This document shows positions 14,175 to 21,293 of a stretch of 44,930 nt of DNA, in pieces. Every line of letters begins with the position of its first letter. Positions within the stretch are counted from its first letter, which is position 1. The translations under genes were made by a program, and so were the position numbers. Under the pieces are notes generated by a model. That model ran no database searches. It worked only from the letters and a program-made list of their open reading frames with translations, and had not been told where the DNA came from. The DNA is from a virus, in the IMG/VR virus record IMGVR_UViG_3300048928_000594, positions 1 to 44,930 of that record; one strand, written 5' to 3'.

Positions 14175-14621
14175 TCAGGTTTTATTTTTGCTATTGTAAG
14201 TAACAACTATCCCCAGATCTTTACCTATAGCATTGAGAGAGTTGTAAACAGTGGTATAAGAACTTTTGGGGGTTATATTACTTGCCTCTTCCAAAATACT
14301 CGCTATAAGGTTCAGGTTGTGCGATGCCTTTAGTACTTTTTTATGCTGCGGAAGTAAACGTAATTTAGCCAAAGAATCGTAAAAAGGTACTGCGTTAGAC
14401 TCTGAAAGAAGTTGGGCTGAAGCATGTTTTATCTCGTTAATTACATCACTGCCAGCTCTTAAGTTAATGATTTTGCTTTGCTCACGCAGAAGAATTGCTG
14501 AAACCATCCCTAAATGCTTTTTGAAGGAGAGGTAAGGATCCAGTACGCCTTTTACCAAAATGTGACCCGTCACAAAGACAAAAACACCAGTAATGATAGT
14601 GGTAAATATCATGCTGCTCAT
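14175..14621 (-). CDS. Reverse-strand N-anchored membrane protein, moron
   Basis: The 148-residue protein has one N-terminal hydrophobic segment (about 4-24, FTTIITGVFVFVTGHILVKG) followed by a cytosolic helical domain with KIINLRAGSDVINEIKHASAQLL and LNLIASILEEASNI. It is AT-rich and lies against the direction of the surrounding PR operon, directly after the truncated Ea22-like gene. That is the mark of an inserted moron expressed from the prophage. Upstream, a leftward TTAAAAT -10-like element lies near 14660. I recognise no family. Exclusion or defence is possible by position only. Confidence 0.7.
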   Translation of the reverse strand: MSSMIFTTIITGVFVFVTGHILVKGVLDPYLSFKKHLGMVSAILLREQSKIINLRAGSDVINEIKHASAQLLSESNAVPFYDSLAKLRLLPQHKKVLKASHNLNLIASILEEASNITPKSSYTTVYNSLNAIGKDLGIVVTYNSKNKT

Positions 14622-14885
14622 AATTCATCAGGCTCATTAGTTTTTTGTGTCGACATTTTAATCCAAAAAATGACCGACAGGCGAGATTAATAATCAACCT
14701 TTACATGAGTCCTGATCGTTAATAAATCAGGTGTAAAGAATACCGATAACTGGCTGAACAAGTACCCCAAAAAACAAGCTTTGCGGATGGTCTTATTCGC
14801 ACATTGATATTCCATTATCAACCCGCCATAATATCAATACCGCCGGATTGAGCCCCGGCGGTACCTTTGCGCTAACGGGGACGTT
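14622..14885. other. Moron promoter region and hairpin before the nin genes
   Basis: This AT-rich stretch lies upstream of the reverse moron. ACCGCCGG and CCGGCGGT form a perfect 8-base-pair stem with an 8-base loop at 14839-14862, without a T-tract. No other gene is seen. Confidence 0.45.
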
Positions 14886-14984
14886 ATGCGCACACACAAC
14901 GAGCAAACCACCTTTTCACAGATGCAGAAATGCACCTGCGATTTTCTGCATTCTGCGGTTTACCTCTCCGGAGGTGAAGCGTGA
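14886..14984 (+). CDS. Short frame coupled to ninB
   Basis: A 32-codon frame starts MRTHNEQTTFSQMQKCTCDF. Its TGA (14982-14984) overlaps the GTG start of ninB, and a GGAGG inside its end (about 14969-14973) serves ninB. A GGGGAC lies before its ATG. Coupling suggests a translated leader, but no family is recognised. Confidence 0.4.
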   Translation: MRTHNEQTTFSQMQKCTCDFLHSAVYLSGGEA

Positions 14985-15430
14985 AACAGCAATTCCACCT
15001 CGTCAACGACGCCATCAAGCAAAACGCAATCAGCTATATCCGCGACCTGCCGGTAGACCAGAAGCGCCCTCTGGTGCTGGACATCAAAGAGCCCACCCGC
15101 ACTGCCGAGCAAAACAAAAAAATGTGGCCTCTCCTGAAAGACCTGTCAGATCAGGTTATCTGGTTTGGCAATAAATACGACTCCGACGACTGGAAAGACC
15201 TCATCACCGCACTGGTGGCTAAGTCGAAAAAACAGGAGCAGCGTATGGCCCCCGGCCTGGACGGCGGTGTTGTGATGTTCGGTCAGCGAACCAGCAAGAT
15301 GAACGTTCGGCAGATGGTCGAAGTCATTGAGGCTATTTACTGGTTCGGCACGCAGCAGGGCGTTCAGTTTAGCGATAAATCACGCCTTGAAATCGAGTGG
15401 GCCAAGCGCTGGGGAGAAGAGCATGCATAG
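14981..15430 (+). CDS. ninB: NinB recombination protein
   Basis: The 149-residue protein matches NinB (Orf) of the lambda nin region: a start of MKQQFHLVNDAIKQNAISYI, then RTAEQNKKMWPLLKDLSDQV and KKQEQRMAPGLDGG. NinB acts as a recombination mediator that replaces RecFOR functions in the phage Red pathway. A GTG start is used, with CCGGAGG upstream. The gene overlaps ninE by 8 bases. Confidence 0.94.
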   Translation: MKQQFHLVNDAIKQNAISYIRDLPVDQKRPLVLDIKEPTRTAEQNKKMWPLLKDLSDQVIWFGNKYDSDDWKDLITALVAKSKKQEQRMAPGLDGGVVMFGQRTSKMNVRQMVEVIEAIYWFGTQQGVQFSDKSRLEIEWAKRWGEEHA

Positions 15431-15590
15431 TCCTCTCGCTAAAGTCATCGAGCGCGCAATCTTCCGCATGCCAGCGCGCCGACGCAAGGCTGCTCCGGCA
15501 CCTTCCGAAATCCCAACCCTTAAGGGCTGCACCGCCCGTCTCGTCGATCAGAAATGGCTGCGCCTGGCAGCGAGGAGAAAACATGCATAA
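15423..15590 (+). CDS. ninE: NinE protein
   Basis: The 55-residue basic protein aligns well with lambda NinE: MHSPLAKVIERAIFRMPARR at the start, SEIPTLKGCTARLVDQKWLR in the middle, and LAARRKHA at the end. The role of NinE is unknown. It overlaps ninB and ninG by 8 bases on each side, so it is part of a tightly coupled cluster. Confidence 0.9.
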   Translation: MHSPLAKVIERAIFRMPARRRKAAPAPSEIPTLKGCTARLVDQKWLRLAARRKHA

Positions 15591-16182
15591 GTTACCTCGC
15601 CGCAAGTGCAAAGTTTGCAACGAATGGTTCATTCCAGCCTACGCCAATATCCGCTGGTGCTGCCCGGAGCATGGCGCAATCTACGCCATGGAGCTTCGCG
15701 CCAAAGAAAAGGTGAAAGCCGAGGCGAAGCGCATCAAGGCTAAACACGAAGCTGAGAAAGCTGATCGCAAACGACTGGCAGATAAAAAGCAGCAGGTTAA
15801 GCCGCTCAGCTACTTCATTAAGCAGGCTCAACAGGCTTTCAACGAGTTCATTCGTTACCGCGACCGTGAACAGGCATGCATCAGCTGCGGTCGTCACCAT
15901 GAAGGCCAGTATCACGCAGGGCACTTCCGCACGACAGGCGCTAATCCTGAATTGCGGTTCAACGAAGACAACTGCCATCGCCAGTGCGCCCCCTGCAACA
16001 ACCACCTATCAGGAAACCTGATCGCATACCGCCCGGCGCTGATCGCCAAAATCGGCCGGGCGCGCTTTGATGCTCTGATGGGTCCGCATGAAATGCCGAA
16101 ATGGAAACGCGAGGACTACATCCGAATCCGCGACGTGTACCGGGCAAAGCTTAAGGCAATGAAGCAGGAGGACGCAGCGTGA
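15583..16182 (+). CDS. ninG: NinG/Rap recombination endonuclease
   Basis: The 199-residue protein matches NinG (Rap). It has an N-terminal zinc-ribbon-like CKVCNEWF and CCPEHG pair (about residues 9-31), a long basic helix (about 38-68), and the HNH-like CISCGRHHEGQYHAGHFR and CHRQCAPCNNHLSGN region (about 98-145). Rap binds branched DNA and resolves phage recombination junctions. Intact cysteines and histidines suggest function. The start at 15583 overlaps ninE. The longer open frame reaching back to 15397 is ignored because it lies inside ninE and ninB. Confidence 0.94.
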   Translation: MHKLPRRKCKVCNEWFIPAYANIRWCCPEHGAIYAMELRAKEKVKAEAKRIKAKHEAEKADRKRLADKKQQVKPLSYFIKQAQQAFNEFIRYRDREQACISCGRHHEGQYHAGHFRTTGANPELRFNEDNCHRQCAPCNNHLSGNLIAYRPALIAKIGRARFDALMGPHEMPKWKREDYIRIRDVYRAKLKAMKQEDAA

Positions 16183-16346
16183 GCAGAGAGTCATTCGATA
16201 ACTATGAGCGCGATAGCCTGCTGCGTGCCGATGGCGAGTACCGGCACCCGCGCGGCAAGGCACGCGACAAGACGGCACAGATAATCATCCGTAACAGTGA
16301 TCGCCGCAAGGCGAAGTCCAAACAGCCAGCAGGAGCAACAGCATGA
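16179..16346 (+). CDS. Small nin-region protein
   Basis: A 55-residue basic product runs from GTG 16179, which overlaps the ninG stop (GTGA), to TGA 16346, which overlaps the Q start (ATGA). It starts MSRESFDNYERDSLLRADGE and is rich in Arg and Lys. It belongs to the set of tiny coupled genes between ninG and Q. No function is known to me. Confidence 0.62.
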   Translation: MSRESFDNYERDSLLRADGEYRHPRGKARDKTAQIIIRNSDRRKAKSKQPAGATA

Positions 16347-17032
16347 ACCATCAATATCTGCAGTACGTGCGTGAGCAGCTCATGGTGGCGACTTCCGATC
16401 TGAGCGGAGCGACGAAAGGCCAACTGGTAGCTTTCGCCGAGAACGCGCAATTCACAGCGACTGCGCGCAGCCGTGGGCGTAAAAAGATCGCCGACCCGGC
16501 GACCGGGCGCATGATTAACCCGTCCAGCCCGCCGATCCCCGGTCAGCAGTCCCGCGCTAAAGTTTCATCTATAGCCCTGGTCAGCCCGGTTGAATTCGGC
16601 ACCGCATCATGGCGGCGCGCGCTGATGTCGCTCGATGAGCACCAGGTGGCCTGGCTGATGTGGAGCTATAGCGAAAACATACGGTTCGAATACCAGGTGG
16701 CGATCACTCAGTGGGCATGGGCAGAGTTCAAAGCGCAGCTCGGCGCGCGCAAGGTTGCTGGCAAGACAATTAAACGGCTGCAGGCGCTTATCTGGCTGGC
16801 GGCGCAGGACGTGAAAGCAGAGTTGGCAGGGCGCAAGACTTACGAGTACCAGAGGCTGGCAGAGCTTGCAGGCGTTGCTAAATCCACCTGGACAGAAACG
16901 TATCTACCTCATTGGCTGGCTATGCGCAGCAGCTTCATAAAACTCGATAGTGGTTCTTTAATGTCTGTAACGCGATCACGTTCACAACAAAAGGCGACAA
17001 ATTTAGATTCAAGTCTTGCAAAACCGAACTGA
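16343..17032 (+). CDS. Q: Late antiterminator Q
   Basis: The 229-residue protein is Q-like (phage 82/21 antitermination family). It has VEFGTASWRRALMSLDEHQ and WLMWSYSENIRFEYQVAITQ in the middle, and a C-terminal HTH-like RLAELAGVAKSTWTETYLPHW. Q binds at the late promoter and lets RNA polymerase read through the terminator at 17097 and those further on. The PR' promoter overlaps the end of this gene, as expected since the Q-binding element must lie beside it. Confidence 0.92.
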   Translation: MNHQYLQYVREQLMVATSDLSGATKGQLVAFAENAQFTATARSRGRKKIADPATGRMINPSSPPIPGQQSRAKVSSIALVSPVEFGTASWRRALMSLDEHQVAWLMWSYSENIRFEYQVAITQWAWAEFKAQLGARKVAGKTIKRLQALIWLAAQDVKAELAGRKTYEYQRLAELAGVAKSTWTETYLPHWLAMRSSFIKLDSGSLMSVTRSRSQQKATNLDSSLAKPN

Positions 17033-17044
17033 ATCGCATATATT
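17016..17044 (+). promoter_or_regulatory. Late promoter PR'
   Basis: TTGCAA (17016-17021), a 17-base spacer and TATATT (17039-17044) form a promoter that overlaps the Q stop codon. Transcription would start near 17051, run through a terminator at 17097, and continue into the tRNA, lysis and structural genes when Q is present. Confidence 0.75.
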
Positions 17045-17096
17045 TCGTGTAAATCTGATATCGTCGCCATAGCTTTACAAGTCGACAAAAATTAAG

Positions 17097-17122
17097 AGCC
17101 TCGCCATCGTGCGGGGCTTTTT
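17097..17122 (+). terminator. Terminator tR' after the late promoter
   Basis: AGCCTCGC and GCGGGGCT arms with a 6-base loop are followed by TTTTTC. Its position about 50 bases after the PR' start fits the Q-controlled tR' of lambdoid phages. Confidence 0.85.
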
Positions 17123-17129
17123 CGTTTCA

Positions 17130-17207
17130 GGGCCGGAAGCTCATTTGGTATGAGCGGTCCCCTCATAAGGGAAGGGTAGACAGGTTCGAATCCTTCACGG
17201 CCCACCA
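17130..17207 (+). tRNA. tRNA with CAT anticodon (Met, or Ile reading AUA)
   Basis: A cloverleaf is visible with an encoded CCA. The acceptor GGGCCGG pairs with ACGGCCC with one mismatch. The D arm is GCTC/GAGC, the anticodon loop CTCATAA gives CAT, and TTCGAAT is the T loop. The T stem pairs poorly at its two outer positions and the anticodon stem has one mismatch, so it may be mildly degenerate. In Shiga phages a CAT tRNA at this spot (ileZ) reads AUA, which would need lysidine modification. Confidence 0.78.
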
Positions 17208-17210
17208 AAT

Positions 17211-17286
17211 TTGCCTGTAGCTCAGTGGAAAGAGCATCTGCCTTCTAAGCAGTCGGTCGCTGGTTCGAATCCAGCCAGGCGAGCCA
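17211..17286 (+). tRNA. tRNA-Arg (TCT anticodon)
   Basis: A complete cloverleaf is seen. The acceptor TTGCCTG pairs with CAGGCGA, including one G-U type pair, the D arm is GCTC/GAGC, and the anticodon loop CTTCTAA gives TCT. The T arm is GCTGG-TTCGAAT-CCAGC, and CCA is encoded. It reads AGA, a rare codon in enterobacteria that is common in the AT-rich phage cargo genes. It lies 3 bases after the CAT tRNA, so both are processed from the late transcript. Confidence 0.92.
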
Positions 17287-17692
17287 ATAGCTAAACACGC
17301 TGTCATGGTGGCGGCGTTATCCAGCGCATATGGTGCATAGCTGAATCGCGATCAGGCTATGCCGTTAGCTCCACGAAACGGGGCACATAACAGGTGATAG
17401 CATTGGCGTGACAGCCTCATAAGCTAATCCACGCAGCCGAAGGGTAATCCCCAGTCTATTCTTTCAGTGCTATTTCCGTTGTGGTTAATGCGCAGGCTGA
17501 TGCGCTAGAGACGGCACCCCCTTTATGAGGACTGCGCTATCTCTGGAGAAAAGTCTTGGGGCACACGATGCCAGAGAAAGCCGGAGATCAGCACCGGCCA
17601 CCACAACACAAATGCTATGGCTAGACCAAAAATTCAAAAAACAGTATTGTCGTCATTCTGCATTTGAATTGACGATAAGCTGGGCGAGCACA
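17287..17692. other. Gap between the tRNAs and a small late gene
   Basis: No convincing gene is seen. An open frame reaching back from the small gene at 17693 to 17525 lacks protein-like character. The stretch contains motifs (ATGCCGTTAG and GACTGCGCTA-like) that recur at about 18048-18100, so it looks like a diverged duplicate of the leader found before the holin gene. Confidence 0.45.
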
Positions 17693-17893
17693 ATGAGGAT
17701 AAAGTTTTCTGGCGGTCCAAGAGATGGAGAGCATCTACAAGATTTTGGTAAATCTGCGCCAAATTATTTCTCGGTTATGAAGCTTGAGGTTTTCTATCAA
17801 AAAAGCGACGGGGTGGTAAATCATAAAACGGTTCGCCATTCATACAGGCTTCAAGGCAACAAATACGTATATGAAGGGAAAGAGGATGCTTAG
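17693..17893 (+). CDS. Small late protein, unknown
   Basis: From the ATG at 17693 the product is 66 residues, starting MRIKFSGGPRDGEHLQDFGK and ending KYVYEGKEDA, with an alternating beta-strand pattern. The longer frame to 17525 is rejected because that part looks like translated leader. The ribosome site (GGGCGAG) is only fair. The gene ends at a strong terminator and lies between the tRNAs and the holin. It is probably a moron of the late leader region. No family is recognised with confidence. Confidence 0.6.
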   Translation: MRIKFSGGPRDGEHLQDFGKSAPNYFSVMKLEVFYQKSDGVVNHKTVRHSYRLQGNKYVYEGKEDA

Positions 17894-17907
17894 GCATCCT
17901 TTTTTTT
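17883..17907 (+). terminator. Rho-independent terminator
   Basis: AGGATGC and GCATCCT arms with a 4-base loop are followed by eight T. It overlaps the stop of the small gene at 17693. Confidence 0.88.
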
Positions 17908-17909
17908 AT

Positions 17910-18193
17910 TGCACGACATTTCTGAAAGCGTCCTACCCAAACACCAGAACAACTCAGATGCCCTCTAACATTCGTGGTTACGGGTAGGGCGTTTTACACA
18001 TATGAAAACCCAGCACAGTGGCTGGGCTTCGTGAAGATGGGTGGCATGAGACTGCGCTAACAGCCTCCTGCCTGATTTGCTCATGCCGTTAGATCACGAA
18101 CAAACCACGTTACCGAAAACCGTATCCTGGATTTGTTCTCTGATAAATCGACCTTTTCCTAATTGAACAAATCCCCATTGTCGGGGGTAGAGC
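17910..18193. other. Holin leader region
   Basis: No gene is seen. CCCAGC and GCTGGG arms near 18010-18027 form a hairpin whose T-tract lies on the minus strand. Motifs shared with 17330-17540 occur at about 18048-18100. Confidence 0.4.
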
Positions 18194-18520
18194 ATGTTCC
18201 GCATGAATACAAGCAACGGATTCTGGTCCTATTTCTGGTCAGGTCTAACGGGATTTTTCGCCATGTTGACTCTTCAGGATGTCCTTTTTGCCCTGGGATT
18301 TGCCATTACGGCGACATTCACCTGGCTGACATACAGATCAAACGATCGAAAGAACAAAGCAGCGATAGAGGAAGATCGCAAGCGCACCGATATCCTCAAA
18401 GCTGCATACGCGAGGGGTGACGTGTCTAACATCCCGGAAGCCGTGAAGATAGTGGAAAGCATCGACGCGCAGCTTCAGCCTCAGGACCCATTAAATGGCG
18501 ATTCCCTCAAAACTTCGTAA
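18194..18520 (+). CDS. Holin
   Basis: The 108-residue protein has a short N-terminus, hydrophobic stretches at about 10-27 (FWSYFWSGLTGFFAML) and 29-50 (LQDVLFALGFAITATFTWL), and a charged C-terminal tail, the usual plan of a small phage holin. It would form membrane lesions that time lysis. The next gene is an endolysin overlapping it by 26 bases, which supports the call. GGGGGTAG stands before the ATG. An alternative start nine bases on (MNTSNGF) is possible and could give a dual-start arrangement. Confidence 0.82.
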   Translation: MFRMNTSNGFWSYFWSGLTGFFAMLTLQDVLFALGFAITATFTWLTYRSNDRKNKAAIEEDRKRTDILKAAYARGDVSNIPEAVKIVESIDAQLQPQDPLNGDSLKTS

Positions 18521-18989
18521 CGCTCTCATCTCTGCATCGGTAGCTGGCGCTGTATCAATTGCTGGCGTCCTGATTCAGGATAGAGAAGGCGTGAAGTACA
18601 AGGCTTACCTCGACCCTGTCGGCATCCCTACAGTATGTGCAGGCGTAACAGGGCCTGACGTGGTGATGGGTAAAACCTACACCAGGCAGGAATGTGACGC
18701 GCTGCTGTACAAGCACATGCAGCCAGCCATCAAGGCAGTAAACGAATCGGTCAAGGTAAGCCTTAACGACTACCAGAAAGCCGCTCTTTACTCGTTCACG
18801 TATAACGTGGGCGTGAGCGCTTTCAAATCCTCGACGTTGCTTAAAAAGCTCAATGCCAAAGATATGAAAGGCGCATGCGATGAATTACGGCGCTGGACAT
18901 ATGCAGGTGGCAAGCAGTGGAAAGGATTGATTGATCGTCGTGAGGTAGAGCACACCATGTGCCTGGCGGAGAGTAATCATGATCTCTAG
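18495..18989 (+). CDS. Endolysin, GH24 lysozyme with N-terminal SAR-like segment
   Basis: The 164-residue protein is a T4/P21-type lysozyme. The catalytic triad has the standard spacing: Glu31 in DREGVKYKAYLD, Asp40, and Thr46 in GIPTVCAG. An N-terminal weakly hydrophobic stretch (about 9-27, rich in Ala, Ser, Ile and Val) looks like a signal-anchor-release segment, so export may use the Sec system and activation the holin. Cysteine 48 and two further cysteines (68 and 118 region) could help control activity. It overlaps holin and Rz. Confidence 0.92.
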   Translation: MAIPSKLRNALISASVAGAVSIAGVLIQDREGVKYKAYLDPVGIPTVCAGVTGPDVVMGKTYTRQECDALLYKHMQPAIKAVNESVKVSLNDYQKAALYSFTYNVGVSAFKSSTLLKKLNAKDMKGACDELRRWTYAGGKQWKGLIDRREVEHTMCLAESNHDL

Positions 18990-19443
18990 CTGGAAAGCGG
19001 TCGCCGCTCTACTCCTGCTCGCCGGAGTTATTTCTCTCGCCTGGACGATTAACCATTACCGCAACAACGCGATCACCTTTAAAGACCAGCGTGATAAAGC
19101 CATCCACGGCCTGAAGCTGGCTAACGACACAATCGCCGACATGAAAGTGCGCCAGCGCGACGTTGCTGCACTTGATTCCAGATATACGGGAGAACTGGCA
19201 GATGCTAAAGCCACTATCGATCAGCTTGAGCGCGATGTTGCTTCTGGCAAGCGTCGGTTGCAGCTCAACGCCAGATGCCCAGCGAGCGGAGCGACCGGCA
19301 CCAGCGGCATGGGCGATGCTTCCAGCCCCCGACCTGCTGACACCGCTGAGCGAAATTATTTCACCCTCAGAAAGCGAATCGCCACAGTGACAAAGCAGGT
19401 TAGCTATCTGCAGGAATACATCAACACTCAATGCCTGAAGTAG
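18979..19443 (+). CDS. Rz: Rz inner-membrane spanin
   Basis: The 154-residue protein has one N-terminal membrane segment (about 6-23, AVAALLLLAGVISLAWTI) and a long periplasmic coiled coil (KDQRDKAIHGLKLANDTIAD; LDSRYTGELADAKATIDQLE), ending with CLK. With Rz1 it bridges the inner and outer membranes and fuses them at lysis. It overlaps the endolysin by 11 bases and contains the Rz1 frame. Confidence 0.92.
   Translation: MISSWKAVAALLLLAGVISLAWTINHYRNNAITFKDQRDKAIHGLKLANDTIADMKVRQRDVAALDSRYTGELADAKATIDQLERDVASGKRRLQLNARCPASGATGTSGMGDASSPRPADTAERNYFTLRKRIATVTKQVSYLQEYINTQCLK
19202..19390 (+). CDS. Rz1: Rz1 outer-membrane lipoprotein spanin
   Basis: This gene lies entirely within Rz in another frame. 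From the ATG at 19202 the product is 62 residues: a signal peptide MLKPLSISLSAMLLLASVGC with lipobox Cys20, then a proline-rich periplasmic part (RPAPAAWAMLPAPDLLTPLSE). This is the typical size and character of Rz1. The open frame further back to 19163 lacks a lipoprotein signal at its start and is not used. Confidence 0.9.
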   Translation: MLKPLSISLSAMLLLASVGCSSTPDAQRAERPAPAAWAMLPAPDLLTPLSEIISPSESESPQ

Positions 19444-19447
19444 CTGG

Positions 19448-19711
19448 CTAAAGCGCGAGGATTTTAGAAAGCGCAGCTTCAGCCTCATTGAGAGACAGGC
19501 CGCCGTTTATGGTGGCAGGGAAAATCGTTCCACTTCCTGATAGCACCCACACGCCCCTGTGAGAATGATGGCGCGTCAACTCCTGGCCCTCAACCACCCC
19601 AACGTCTCTGTCAACAACGCAAATGCTATAGCCGTTGACGCTTTGAATAATCAAAGCCCACTGCGGTCGGGAGGTGATGGCTATTCGTCTGATGACAATC
19701 GCGGTTTCCAT
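19448..19711 (-). CDS. Reverse-strand small protein after Rz, unknown
   Basis: The 87-residue product starts METAIVIRRIAITSRPQWAL and continues with a beta-rich SVNGYSICVVDRDVGVVEGQ and a GVWVLSGSGTIFPATI stretch, ending LSLNEAEAALSKILAL. It lies on the opposite strand directly downstream of Rz, the place where lambda carries bor, but it is not Bor: there is no lipoprotein signal. It may be expressed from the prophage. The ribosome site is weak and the family is unknown. Confidence 0.55.
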   Translation of the reverse strand: METAIVIRRIAITSRPQWALIIQSVNGYSICVVDRDVGVVEGQELTRHHSHRGVWVLSGSGTIFPATINGGLSLNEAEAALSKILAL

Positions 19712-19787
19712 GCTGCTTTCAAATTTGGTATGGGGCTGAAAATAATAGCGAAAATCCTAAAGCCAATACATAGGAAAAAGAGCATTT

Positions 19788-20084
19788 ATGGCTGACATCT
19801 ACGAAATCACCATCACCACTCAGGACGGCGAAGAGTACGCCGGAAAGATGACGCGCCGACAGCCTGAACTGGTAAACGGCTTTGTTGCTCTGGCGCAGGA
19901 AAGTGGTGAGTGGCTTTATTTCGATCCAGGAGACGTTAAGCGCTTCCGGTTCACGCCTGTTATTGCAGAGGAAAAGCCTGATGGCGATGTGCAATCTGAG
20001 GATTCAAGTGAAAGTAAAGTGGTGGCTTCCGGTGTACCTCAGGACGCTGGCACTGATGTGTCTGACGATGCGGTGCGAACCTGA
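19788..20084 (+). CDS. Hypothetical late protein
   Basis: The 98-residue acidic protein starts MADIYEITITTQDGEEYAGK, has a FDPGDVKRFRFTPVI strand region, and ends with a disordered acidic tail rich in Ser, Asp and Glu. It occurs between the lysis genes and the metallopeptidase. The composition suggests a small folded domain (1-65) and a flexible tail. No function is known. Confidence 0.65.
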   Translation: MADIYEITITTQDGEEYAGKMTRRQPELVNGFVALAQESGEWLYFDPGDVKRFRFTPVIAEEKPDGDVQSEDSSESKVVASGVPQDAGTDVSDDAVRT

Positions 20085-20169
20085 TTACGAAAAGGTGCGC
20101 GCGTTCATTGTTAAGCGTGGCATCAGCCAGAAGTTGATGGCGACCGCAGTAAAAAGTAAACGGGAGTAA
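20068..20169 (+). CDS. Short frame upstream of the metallopeptidase gene
   Basis: A 33-codon frame starts MRCEPDYEKVRAFIVKRGIS and ends VKSKRE at TAA 20169, 3 bases before the next ATG. It overlaps the end of the preceding gene. Composition is protein-like with a helix-turn-like KRGISQKLMATA segment, but it is too short for a firm call. Confidence 0.35.
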   Translation: MRCEPDYEKVRAFIVKRGISQKLMATAVKSKRE

Positions 20170-20172
20170 CAC

Positions 20173-20805
20173 ATGGCAAGCGACGAAGAGAAAAGGCCAC
20201 TGCCGAGTTCAGCATTCGTCGAAGAGTTCGCGCCATACACAAGACTGATTCCAGCTGATGGCGTGTGGCAGTGAGTGCAGTCGAACATTATTGCCGAATC
20301 AGGCCACCTTCATAACCCCGACCATATTCATCTGGCAGATGCTGATATCGGCTTCCTTTGGGCTGCTAATGCTTTCTCAAAGAAAGGGCGCACTGTTCTC
20401 GGTCAGGCTGAAGAAGTTATGTTCCGCGCCGGCGGGTGGCAAAAAGCCCGCATGGAGCAGCAGATGCATGAATGGTTTGGGCATAAGCCGGATTACATCA
20501 TTACCCTTGCTGGCGACTTCTGCCTTCAGTGCTCTGATATTGAATTCTGCGCACTGATTGAGCATGAGCTTTACCACATCGCCCAAGAGGTTGATGAGTT
20601 CGGTGCTCCCAAGTTCTACAGAGACAGTGGTTTGCCAAGACTTTGCATGCGTGGTCATGACGTCGAAGAGTTTATCGGCGTGGTTCGCAGATACGGCGCA
20701 AGCGCTGATGTGCAGGAATTGGTAGACGCTGCAAACAACCCCGCCGAAGTGGCGAAAATTAACATAGCCAGGGCATGCGGCACATGCCTCATGAAGCTGG
20801 CTTAA
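20173..20805 (+). pseudogene. Phage metallopeptidase gene interrupted by an in-frame UGA
   Basis: The frame opens MASDEEKRPLPSSAFVEEFA and reaches VWQ, then meets TGA at 20272-20274 and continues in the same frame as VQSNIIAESG through to 20805. In relatives I recall, this position is tryptophan (WQWVQSN), so a TGG to TGA change is likely. The downstream part has a zinc-protease motif, HELYH, at full-length positions 131-135 within CALIEHELYHIAQ, and a later GHDVEEF. Re-initiation at GTG 20275, directly after the stop, could still make a 176-residue C-terminal product. It precedes the terminase genes. Confidence 0.72.
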
Positions 20806-20834
20806 TCTGGACTGCATGAGACGAGTGGTGATTT

Positions 20835-21284
20835 ATGGCAGCACTTAAACCTGACGTGAAAGCTTTCATCGTTCAGGCTCTCGCCTGCTTTGACACACCG
20901 TCTCAGGTTGTAGAGTCTGTCCATAAAGAGTTCGGCATCGCAATAACAAGGCAGCAGGTCGAATCGCACGACCCGACGAAGGCAAGCGGGAAGGGGCTGG
21001 CTCAGAAGTGGGTTGATCTATTCCACGACACCCGTAAGCGTTTCCAGACCGAACTGAGTGACATACCGATCGCCAATAAAGCATATCGTCTCCGCGCTTT
21101 AGACCGGATGATGACCAAAGCCGAAAACATGAGGAACATGGCGCTTGCAGCCTCTCTGATGGAGCAGGCAGCCAAAGAGTGCGGTGATGCATACACCAAT
21201 AAGCAGAAGCTTGAACACTCAGGCGGCCTTGCCGTTAGCTCAGTTGCTTCTGTCATGGACGAAATAGGAGATGATGACCTGTAA
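20835..21284 (+). CDS. Terminase small subunit (DUF2280 type)
   Basis: The 149-residue protein fits the DUF2280 family that serves as the small terminase subunit in this head-gene type. The N-terminal HTH (about 5-45, CFDTPSQVVESVHKEFG then ITRQQVESHDP) should bind the packaging site. LAQKWVDLFHDTRKRF and IPIANKAYRLRALDRM form a helical oligomerisation region. It is followed at 10 bases by the large subunit. Confidence 0.88.
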   Translation: MAALKPDVKAFIVQALACFDTPSQVVESVHKEFGIAITRQQVESHDPTKASGKGLAQKWVDLFHDTRKRFQTELSDIPIANKAYRLRALDRMMTKAENMRNMALAASLMEQAAKECGDAYTNKQKLEHSGGLAVSSVASVMDEIGDDDL

Positions 21285-21293
21285 GGAGTCGCT

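Noticed and set aside
17525-17692. A 56-codon upstream extension of the small late gene at 17693
   Set aside because: The extension translates leader sequence that resembles a repeat elsewhere in the late leader and is not protein-like.
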